The notes beneath the pieces are model-generated. The model saw only the letters and a list, made by a program, of their open reading frames with translations, had not been told where the DNA came from and searched no databases. Positions 36,244 to 48,009 of a stretch of 64,000 bases of DNA are shown piece by piece (position 1 is the stretch's first letter; the number at the start of each line of letters is the position of its first letter). The stretch lies in NCBI GenBank assembly GCA_945643635.1, contig CALZFC010000005.1, forward strand, positions 8,672,001-8,736,000. The letters are read 5' to 3'. The position numbers were made by a program, and so were the translations under genes. Source of the stretch: Allodiplogaster sudhausi. Taxonomy: Eukaryota > Nematoda > Chromadorea > Rhabditida > Diplogasteridae.

Positions 36244-39200
36244 CTTCAGAGTTAGGCTTTATTCATCTCACTTCATCCGAAAAAAAATTAGTTCTTCATA
36301 CAAATAAACCTTAAAATGTTAAGATCTACTGACAATGAGTAATTTTGAGTTTAGAAAAAGTTGTTAAAAAGTAATTATTGCATGAAAAACTAATTTCGCA
36401 GTTTCAGTGAATCCGACTACGATTTCAACGAGTTGCTCGGAAAGGTCTTTCTCTACCTCATCATCGCAGGCGGTTCGTTTGAAGAATAGATGAAATGAAC
36501 GAAAGCAACCAATCTATTTGATGCACACAATTGCGAAGCTCTTTACCATTACGAATACACTTCCCAAGTTCTTTAACAAGGCATTCGCTTGATAAAAAGG
36601 AGTTTACGGAATTGTTTCAGGTATTCTTCTGTTAATTCTGGTTATCGCCATCACAGTGACGCACTTCCAGAAGAGGAAAGTGCAGAAGGAACGGAAGTCG
36701 ATTCTAAAAGCACTCAAAGGAAAGAAAGGAGGAAATGAGAAGAAGAATAGGAAAAAGAAAGGAAAAGGAAAGCAAAGCCGGAAAAGCACGAAAAGCAACG
36801 ACGCCAATTCGGGGCCGCCGCCTTTCAAAAAGGCAATTCTTTTCCTTTAAAAATAAAATATTATAAGATTAAACAAAGAAAATTCAAATTCAGATTTTCT
36901 TTAGATCTAAATTTCCATATGCAACATTTTGACTAATAAAGCAGAAAATGCAAGTATGAAATATTTTTGACATATGATCTCGAAATATTTTAGTATTTTT
37001 AAATGTTAAGAAAAATACGTTAATAATCTATTAAAGTTGCAGGCGTCCTTACCGGGAACGGGCAGCCCTCCACCTGTTCGTTATTACATCGGCTTGCCTC
37101 CATTTTTGTTTATGAGACTTTCAAATAGGAGGATCACCGAAAAGTAATTACTTCAGCTTCGAATAGCCGTGGTCCCCTGAGACTGCTTTTAAGCAGGTCG
37201 CACCAAGCCTTTGGGCGAAAATAGTAGGCTTGAATGAGAGGGCGAAGGACCGCGGCTATTTGAAATCTCACATGATTTTTCTGTGATCGCCCTCCTACAT
37301 ATAATATTGAATTTCCTAGCTTGAGAAAAAAAGACAAGAAAATACGCAGCGTTACGTCAAAAATATCTTTACAGAATCAAAATGCAATCGTGCCGCATAA
37401 GGAGACGGGCCAAACATCAGGCAAGAGACTTTCATCTTATTGCCTTGCTAATGAACTGAAGTTCCTACCTTCATTTCTGGATATTGCTAATGACTGATCA
37501 CTTATTTAAGATACAAGATTGGTTTTGCAGGAGGACCGGCAGGAATTCCGACGGACGACCCTTTCTTCACCGTTCCCGCAGATCAGACTGGTCATTTGAC
37601 CAATGGAACTTTTCTCTGTTTAACTGAGCGTGTTTCCGAGTTGGTCGGAAATGACTAAGTAATAGTGCCACCGTATATTTGGTGTTCTTTTCATATTCCC
37701 CGCATTTTTGTATATCCATTTCAAACATGCACATCAATGTGTAGCGTCTTTTTTGGGCCGAGTTTGGCTTTCCATTTATTGTTTTCTTTCTCCGCTTCTT
37801 GTGCTGCGGTTTCTTCCTTCTCTACATTATTATTATTATTCCGTGGTTATTATTCTTGTTACTTTACTGCTTTATTACTATTTATTGTTTCCTCATGTTT
37901 AAAAGCCTCATCATTATGCTTTTTTCCCCCTTTATTCTTCTTTCCAGTCTTTTGTCTCTTTCTCTGGCTGAAATGCCTTCTTCACTTGGACTTCGCGTCT
38001 AAGTCCCTTTTTACCCGTCGAAACCCTTTCCCCTCTTCCTTGGCGAGCTCGTTCCTGTCACCTCGTGCAGGCTTCAACCTGTAAATTAAGGGTAATCCGA
38101 GCGTTGAGAGTGTCCGTTGGACGCCGCTGTCAAGTGACTCTTCTCTCTCCCGCCTTCTCTTCTCTTCTCTTCCTCGCTTCTACACTTCCGACTACTCAGG
38201 CACAAGGCCTAAAGTGGTACCCTTCCTTTCTTTCTCCCCATCTCTTCCATTTCTTTCTTTTCTCTTCTCTCTCTCTCCAATTCAGATTCATTCTAGTTAA
38301 GGTTTCGCGCCTTAAACTCTTCGTTTCTCTTTCTCTCTTCTCTTCCATCATTTAAGCCTCATTCAGCCACCACATGACATTTCATCATTACTAAGTATTG
38401 ATTGATCGAGAAGTATATGTGTTGTTGTTGATTCCAGTCAAGAAGACTACCATTATTGAGTAATCACTTCTTCGTTGGTTTTGCTCTCCAAGGATATAAA
38501 TCCATTTGTTGTTGTTCTGTGATTTTACCGTCAAGTGACTTATCAAGAACACTCGAGTCATTCGATTGCCAGGAAATCTTTACTTCTGCCAAGATGCTGA
38601 ACAGGGTTGCGAGTAAAGACGGCAACCGAAACATGGTGCGTCGGCTCAAGCGACGCCCGGGCGCTGAACTGGCAGGCGAGCAGTGCCCACTCACCGACAT
38701 CTCCAGAAGAGACGAGAAGAAGGGGCCCGAGAGCCCCAAGCAGAGGTTGGGACCCGAGTGTCCCGTGGAGAAGAGCGACCCCAAGTGGCCCAAGCAGAGA
38801 AGGGGGCCCGAGTGCCCCTTGAGGTCCACGGAGCCCGTGTGCTCTGTGAAGATGGGGCTAAGCCCTGTGAAGGAAGATCTTCACCCCCACTCGAATGTGG
38901 ACGCCCACCGAAAGGTGGAAGAAGTGAAGGATGATCTTCACCCCCACTCGAATGTGGACGCCCACCGAAAGGTGGAAGAAGTGAAGGATTATCTTCTCCC
39001 CCACTCGAATGTGGACGCCCACCGAAAGGTGGAAGAAGTGAAGGATGATCTTCTCCCCCACTCGAATGTGGACGCCCACCGAAAGGTGGAAGAAGTGAAG
39101 GATGATCTTCTCCCCCACTCGAATGTGGACGCCCACCGAAAGGTGGAAGAAGTGATGGATGATCTTCTCCCCCACACGAAAGTGGACGCCCATCGCAAGA

Positions 39201-42200
39201 TGGAAGAACCCGAGTCCCGCCTCGCGACGAGTGCAGACCGAGCTGGAGACGTCCAGTTCGTGTTCTCACTCGTGGCGCAGAGCAGTGACGAGGGTAGCGA
39301 GAAGAAAGGAAGAAATAAGAAGAAGAAGAGCCCACTCCCGAGAAGAACCATGACCAAGCCAACCGTCAAGAAGACGGCGCTTCCCGGATAAGGAAGAGGC
39401 AGCAGCGGCTCGTGCAGAAAGAGCAGCGCAAGGGCTCCGTCTCCCTCCTCATCAGGCCGATTCTCCCTCAGCAGAGAGACAAGAACTCCGGCAGAGAAGA
39501 GGACGAATCGACGACTACCGTACTCGCCAGATGGCAGAGAGAGTGCAGTCGAAGAGGAGCAGCCACCAGTGAGCAGAGAGCGAAGAGATCCGCAACGAAC
39601 TCCGCTGAGAGCGACGAAGACGCCTAAGGAAGGCCTCTCCTCGTCGGCCCGCCACAACTCGGACGATTCCGAAGAAGAGGAACTCCGGCAGTGGAGGGAA
39701 GAGCGGAGGAAGCGGAAACAACTCCAGCGACAGCGGAGCGAACAACCCGGCAGAGATGCCGAGTGCTGCACAGATGGCAGCAAGGGAGCAGCAGCAGAGA
39801 CGGCTACCTTCACGAGAAGAAGAAGAAGAGTCACTCTCGCGGATAAGGGACAGGCGAGAGGATCGTCGTCCACAACTCCCTCACCTCACACTCCGGACAT
39901 TCAACGGCGACCTGGAAGATTACGAGACGTTCATGGTCCATTTCAAGGACACGATCGACAGCAGGGACGATCTCTCCAACTACGAGAAAATGCAGTATCT
40001 CAAGATGTCGCTCACGGGAAAGGCCCTCACCATGCTTGATGGGCTCACTCTCAGCGGCCACGACTACCAGTACGCCATCAACTTCCTCGAGAGAAGATAC
40101 GGCGTAAACAACCTCGCTCTCCCGTCCCTCCACGCGGAACTGGAAGCAATCCCAGCCGGAGCGCGCACACTGGAGGAGCAGAGCGAAGTTCTCAGCAAGG
40201 CCCACGCCATCACAAGGAAGCTCAAGCGTGTCACCAAGGGGGTTGACATGGACGCTCACCTACAGATGAAGATCTTGGAGAAGTTCTCGAGCAAGACTCA
40301 AGACGAAATCATTCGCTGGCAGCTCACCGAGATGCGAACGGCATCATCATCACTCCCACCACTTCCATCCTACTTTGTAAGCTCACCGAGATCATCAAGA
40401 ACGAGGAGTACACAGCAGCCATGAAGAACTCCCTAAGTGCATCTCGGCACACGCAAGGCCGGCCTCAACAGTCCAACTTCAAAAGCCACGACAACTACAG
40501 GCAGAACCGGCCACCACAGCAGTCGTTCAGAAACAACGACTTCTTCCAGAGGAACAACTCCTCCTACTCCCAGCCATACCAGCAGCAGCATCAGAGTCAA
40601 CCTCGACAGGCCGAGAAGAACCAGCCAGCAAGAGCCAACAAGGGCGATTGCGTCTTCTGCGGCAAGCACGACTCCTCCCAAAATTGCAAGACGGAGTCAT
40701 TCAATTGACGAGAGGACCAAGATGGCAAGAGACAAAGGTCTCTGCTTCCGCTGCCTTCAGAAAGGCCACAGCTACAGAAGAAACCTGCTCCAGATGTCAG
40801 AAGCCACACCACGAAGCACTCTGTAAGGAACAGAAGAGTCGTGGCAACGGCGGCTTCCGCCGCCCAGTGAATGTCGTACAGTCGGAGAAGCACGAAGAGA
40901 AGAAGTAGCCGAGAAGATCTCCAGAACGAGTCCATCTCAGTCGTCTCTTCTTCCATCCCTCTCTTCATCTCAGCAGGCGATACGCAGAAGAGCAACCTGC
41001 TGACGGCAGTCGTTCCATTGGCAGTGAACGACAAGGAGAAGCAGATACGAGTGATGTTGGACACCGGAGCCACCATCTCACTCGTCTCAGAAGACTACGT
41101 AAAGAAGAACGGTCTTCGCGCAGTGGGCAGCAAGATGTTGTCCATTGAAGGAATCGAGGGAAGTGGCAAGGCGAGATACGACATCGTCGAGCTCCATCTC
41201 AAAACGAAGGATGGCAAGTACATGTCTGTCGCAGCACACGTCTTCCCAGGATCCCTTCCAGCCGTCGAGAGCACCAAGCTGAGCCGCAAGGACTACTCCT
41301 ACGTTGTCAAGAAGCAGCTCATCCTCGCAGAAAGAATTGCGACAGGAGGCGAAGCAGTCTCCCCTCCAGATGCGGTGCTCAGCGCCAACGTCAGCCTCGA
41401 CATCCTCGAATTCGGCCAGCCTCCCGACATTCTCCCAAGTGGACTCCGACTTCTACAAAGCAAGTTCGGACGAATCATCACTGGCCAGACACGCCAGTCC
41501 CATAATGGAGACCCAGTTCCGGTACTCCATGTCGCGGCTACCATGGACGAGCTCAGTCAGCAAGTGGCTGACTACTTCGAGGTAGAATCCGCCGCCTGCG
41601 CCGATGACGCACGCCCGGAACGACTACAACGGCAGCTCATGGACGAAGCAGTCGATTCGTTCTTCAGGAAGAACGCGCAAATCGAGAACGGCAGGATCCA
41701 CGCCCGTTACTACCTCACCGACGAAGCTCAGAACATCAGCGAGAACTACAACCTGGCATGGGTCCGTTTGAAGGGAACGGCGAAGAAGCTGCAGAAGGAC
41801 GGCATGCTCACGCACTACGACTCGGTCATCAAGGCTCATCTCCTCAGCGGCCAGATAGAGCCAGTCACACCTGGCAAGTGCGAGAGTCATCTTCGAGCCT
41901 ACCTCCCTCACCACGGCGTCCTCCGCCCAGACAAGCCATCGAAGCCGATACGAATCGTCTTCGACGCCAGCGCGAGCGAGTCAGGAGGAAAATCGCTCAA
42001 CTCAGTGATCGCAAATGGAGAAGATCCCGTCTCTTCTCCTCCGAATCCGATCTGCGCGGACATTCATCATGGCAGATATCGAAGCTGCCTTTCTTCAAGT
42101 TCGACTCCGAGAGGATCAGCGAGACCTCTTCCGTTTCATGTGGCTCAAGAATCCCCTCGAACCAGTCTCCATCGAGAATCTGCAGATATACCGATTCACA

Positions 42201-45200
42201 TCTGCTCCCTTCGGCGCCACGCAGTCGCCTTACCTGCTCGCAGCCTCCAGAAGCTTGGTGGAAATGGAGCAGAAGAAGAAGGGACTGAACAGTCTTCAGA
42301 AGCATGTGCTCAGCCAGCTGCAACTGAACACGTACGTCGACAATCTCTTCGTGGACGCCACCGACTGGAATAAGCTCGAGATCTACAGCTATCTCAAGAA
42401 ACTCTTTGCCTCAATCGGCATGAACGTCCGAGAGTTCTGCTCGGACGACATCGAGTTCCAGAACAGCATACCAGAAGAAGACAGAGGCATCTTCGGCAGG
42501 CAGAAGATGCTGGGTCAGAGCTGGAGTCAAGAGGAGGACGCACTTCTCCTCTCGGGCGCGTTGAAGAAGGAGCTCGAGCAGCAGGTGACGAGGAGGAATG
42601 CTCTGAGTGAGCTTGCCTCGCACTACGATACGTGCGGATTTCTGTGCCCACTCATGCTGCCCATGAAGATCTACATCCAGAAGGTGTGGGCGAAGGAGCA
42701 GAAATGGGACGACCACGTCTCAATCGAACTCGCAAGAGAGTTCGTCGAAATGGCCAAAGGAATTCGCAGCTTCGATTTCTCTCTCCCGCGGCCACTCAAG
42801 ATGTCCGAGATCAACTACTTGGTTGCTTTCGCGGACGCATCGAAGCAGGCTCAAGCAGCTTGCCTGTACTGGTGCTCAGACGGAGAAGTCCAACTTCTTC
42901 TGGCACGATCGACAGTCGCCCCTCGGAAGGAGAAAGATGCTCCAACAATCCCGAAGGGGGAAACGAATGCGCTGACGATGGCGAGCAGGATGCTACTGTA
43001 CACGGCAAAGGCCTTCCAGAATCTGCCCCGCCCGCCCAGATGTCACATCGCACTCTTCAGCGACAGCATGATATCTCTTTCGTGGCTCATGAACAAGAAG
43101 CAGTCCAACTCCGTCTATGTGAAGAACCGAGTTGCTGAAACTCTCAAGAATCTTTCCGAGACGATCAGTCTCCTTTCTGTGCACACTCATGTGCCAACTC
43201 TCCGAGTTCTCCACGTTGCTTCAGAGGACAATCCAGCCGATCTAGCCACTCGTCCAGCAGAAGGAACGACGATCGACAAGACAGAGTCGATCTGGTGGCA
43301 GGGACCCAGCTGGCTGGCAGAAGAACTGCCCAGAATCATCCAAGAGAACCAGACGACGTTCAAGGAAAACGTCATTGACGAGCGAGAAGTTGTAGCCGCA
43401 GCGGCAGAGAAGCAGCCGACTCCTGCCCCTCCCTACCGTCTCTCCACCGTAATCAACGCAGGTCGAGTTCAGACCTTCAAGAGGCTGAGGCGAGCTACGA
43501 CCCTCGCCCTCAGATATGTTCGCCAGCTCAAGAGAAGAATCGACATCGCGAAGGAAGAAAGACAGACTCCTCAGAAGTCTGCAGTGGATCCTCCTTCCCG
43601 AGAAGAGCTGAGCGAAGCCGCCTCTGGAAGTTGCACCAGACAAGCACTCTCAACCAGATTCAATCACCAGGAAACCGACAATTGAAGCTGATCAAGGACG
43701 AACACGGGATCTGGAGATGTGGACATACGCGCCTTGATTACGCGGATCTCCCAGACTCTGCCAGATTCCCGATCTTCCTCCCTTTCTCTTACGAAGCAAG
43801 ACATTTCATCCGACTCATCATCGAAGACGTGCACAAGCAACAGATGCACTCCGGCGCTCAGCACACAGTGAACCAGTTACGACTGCGGTACTGGATACCC
43901 AAGGCAGTCGCACGAGCGAAATCAGTCATCTCCCGATGCGTGACTTGCAAGAAGGCGCACGGGAAAGCATTCCGCTATCCAGAATCTCCCCCTCTTCCTC
44001 CAGAACGAGTCCAGTTCATCCGTCCGTTCCTCGACATCGGAATCGACTTTGCTGGTCCAATCACGGTGAAGGGCGAGAAGGAGCGAGAGAAGGCGTACTT
44101 CCTGTTGATCACCTGTCTCAGCACACGCGCCATTCAGACTGAGCTGATAACCGATCTCTCGGCCAAGACCTTTTTGAACGCATTCCGACGATTCTGCGCA
44201 AGAAGAGGAGTTCCGAGATCCGTCCTGTCCGACCAAGCTCCAACTTTCCGTTTGGCGGAAAATCTGCTGACGAAGCAGATCTCCGATGCAGTGAGCGAAG
44301 AAATGGCGGACAAGGATTTCAAGTGGAGCTTCACGACGGCCTTCTCTCCTTGGAAAGGAGGCACTTACGAGCTGCTCATCGGAAGTGTCAAGATCGCTAT
44401 CCAGAAGACGCTCGGCAGAAGAATCGTCTCCAGAGACGACCTCGCGACTCTTTTGGCGGAAGCAGAAGCGACTGTGAACAGCCGCCCACTTACAGCACTC
44501 AAGGACCAGAATTCCACGTCTATTGTGACAGTCCGACCTATCGACTTTCTCTGGCCCTCCATCCAACTCACTTCTGTCGTCATAGACGAAGCAGACGACA
44601 AGAACACCGATCCCGACTACCCGTCACTTGGCACGACCGCGAACAGATTCGCCATCGAATGTGCCTACTCAGACTCCCTCTCCCATGCTGCAAGGCTGCG
44701 GAATGGCGAGAGGAATACCTCATCCGACTCTCAGACAGAGCGGTGAGAAGCAGTGTGAAGCAAGGAGCAACTTCGCATAGGTCGACTCCCCGAGTCGACG
44801 AGATTGTACTTCTCAAGGACGAGAATCAGAACAGAAGTCACTGGGAGTACGGGCGAGTCCTGTCCGTGTCCCAGTCCCAGCGAGAAGTGACTCTGAGAGC
44901 ATCAAGCGGCCGAATCATCACTCGTCCTCCCAATCTCCTCATCCCGTTGGAAGTATACAGCGCCGTGCCCTACGATGACAGCACCATCACTTTGCTGTCC
45001 ACAGACATCTCTTCTCCACCGGCAGCAGCCTCCTCATCGACGAAGACGTCAGCTCGAAGGGGACAGCAGCCTCCTCATCGACGAAGACGTCAGCTCGAAG
45101 GGGACAGTCTCGTGGCCCGCCCCAGGCGTCACTAGGCCTAGCCTGTGATGACACTCAATCCACTATGTTCCTGTACATATCTACTCTCCACTTCTTCTTT

Positions 45201-47959
45201 CTCGTATTTGATGTTCTTCGATGTTTTTTCTTCCTCCGCGTTCTACTTTCTATTCTACTTGTTCATCATACATACTTCCTTCGTGCTTCCTCACCTTCAT
45301 TTCATCTACTTCTATTTTGCGTGCACTTCCTCTGTTTGATGTGAACTCTCACGCGAAGAGTTCTTTTTATTTGTTCGAGATGACCACTCCTCATTTAACT
45401 TCTTTCTGCTGCAGAAAGATGGCTCCACTTCCGCTGCCAACGACACGCCCCTGATGCTTGCCGGAATCGCCAAGAAGAAGACTGGGAGACAGAATGTTCC
45501 CCCTGCGTCAACCCAGGTCTTACTGTCATCATGTCAGCATAGAAGAAATTCTTATGTTCTTCAGAGACCTGTCTCTGCGACTTCTCCACTGGCCGCCCCG
45601 GCTCGAATCAACACGAAGACTTTGGCCAAGGACATCGCTACTCAGCTCATCAAGGACGGATCCCCCCTCTCCAGCTACTTCGACTCCATCCTCGAACGTC
45701 TGACGACCATGGAAGAGAAGATTAACAACTTCGAAGAGAAGATTGACAAGTTCGAGCTCACAGTCGACAACTCCTACAACATGGTGGAACAAATGGAGGC
45801 TAAGCTGGTTCTCTCGTCTTCTTCTTCTTCTTCTCTCACTCGTCCTTCCTCGTCCGCCATTCCTTCCACTTCCTCCGCTCATCACTTCAAGCAGCACCAC
45901 TCATTCAGAAGACCATTGACCGCTGCTCATCTACTCCGCGCAAACGCCTCCACGAAGACTCCGACTCTCGCAAGAACGAACAGTCCAAGAAGAAGCGCGG
46001 TTGTCCGTTCTGCGCCGGCCCACACCCTCCAATCAACTGCTCGATGACGATTCGTAGACGTGCTCGGATGGTGGAGTCGCTGAACCTCTGCGAATCTTGT
46101 CTCAAGAACCAAGGACGCGACGGCGAACACGAGTGCAACGGCTACCCGGAGAAGTGCCCGTTCTGCCACAAGACGATCCACCACCTGTCCTTGTGCTCAG
46201 CTCACCCTCAGTAAGAAGTCATCTCATTCCCCTCTTTCCCCTCTTCTTCTCGTTGTTTTCCCTTTTTGCGGCGGCCCCCAGTGTTTCCGAGTTGGTCGGA
46301 AATGACTAAGTAATAGTGCCACCGTATATTTGGTGTTCTTTTCATATTTCCCGCATTTTTGTATATCCATTTCAAACATGCACATCAATGTGTAGCGTCT
46401 TTTTTGGGCCGAGTTTGGCTTTCCATTTTGTTACGGCGGGGAGAGCGGAGTGGCCCCGCCCCCTCCGGGGAGGGGGGCCACTCGGGAAGCTGCCGGGAGT
46501 GGGAGAGAAAACACCTCCACAGGGCGGCTGGCAGCTTCCCCCCGCCATGGATCTTTCCCCCCCTCTCTCTCTATCTAAGTCCAATCTCATGTTGATAAGG
46601 ATGCGAGTAAAGTAAGCAATAAATATGTCACTAAGAAGTCCAAGAGTAAGAACGTAAAAGGGGAGATCCGGGGCGTCAGAACTACACACATACATTCCCC
46701 ACGGCCGGCTCACACTCCACCGGAGAGCAGGCATGACATGGAGGTCCCGGGTTGCACGACGACAACGGAGACGTCCGCCGTCAATCGTGCATGATCTTTC
46801 AAACTGAGGTCCGTTTTATCTTTGACATTAAATAAGCCGGAATAACACTTTTTGCCGCACTTGACTAACACCCTCCTCTCATTATCAGAAAACAAAAATC
46901 CCGAATACCCGGCTCGGAAAACGTTTAATATAATTTTTTTTTCTTTCCTTTTCTTTATCGTTACTCCGTTTCCATTCTCGTTTTTTAAAGGTATTATTGT
47001 CATTAGTCATACCGCGGCATTTCTTGGTTGCGAGGAACCCACGCGCTCACCCCCCTCATGAAAAGAAAAAAGTGAGAATGAAATGAGAAAAGCAAGATTT
47101 ATGTATGCACATACTTGCGATCGCGGCATCCAAAAGTAGCGCGTGCGGGCAACTAAGCAAAAGGGGGGTCAAAAAGAGAATAAAAAGAATACGAATAATA
47201 AGGCATGTCTCTTAATAATGAATTTATTCAACATGCCAAGGCGAGCTCGCACAAGATGATTTTTCCACCCGCTCTAGCGTGAAGTGAGGCATAGGGGCAG
47301 ATAATTAAAATTAGCGCGCGCATATTTAATATCATTTTCTCTCTATTTTATTAGAGCCTCCTTCCCAAAGAGCCCGTAGGAAAAACCACAAACGCCGCAT
47401 TCACTGTATAATTCGGGTACCCAGGGTTCCTCACCCCAGCTTCAGAATTTTCGCACCATCTCACCTGCTACACCACCAGAACTCCATGTGGGTATGAATG
47501 TATGTACATATTTATAAATAATATCTTTTAAAGCTGCCAGCCCCCCCCCTCCCTCTCAACTCCCGGAGCGCCCGGAACATATTATAATTTATTTTCTTTT
47601 AATTAATTCCATCTTTCATTCAATCATTGTCTTTTATGTTTCTAAACAATCCTATTTCCCGATTTTATAAAGCCAAGAGAGCAGGAGACACACCATTCTC
47701 GCAGTATTTGTCATTTCACGCTGCATAAATCACTAATGTAATTCAAAAACTCCAAGCGCGAATTTCTTTTATCTAAATCTGTGTTTCATTTACATTTCTT
47801 TTATTCTGTCCTCCTCCGCAATTTCTCTCTTAATTCACCAGAAATAGAAAAATCTAATACATTTCTATTACACCATTTCTATCCACCGGTTCTCTCGCCG
47901 CTCCTCATTCTCTCTCTCGCCCGCTCTCTTTCTCTTTTCCTCTACCTCTCTCTATCTCT

Positions 47960-48009
<50 letters not shown>

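Noticed and set aside
38691..39873. Long minus-strand frames over the 57-bp repeat and gag region
   Set aside because: Antisense shadows. The period of 57 bp keeps every frame open.
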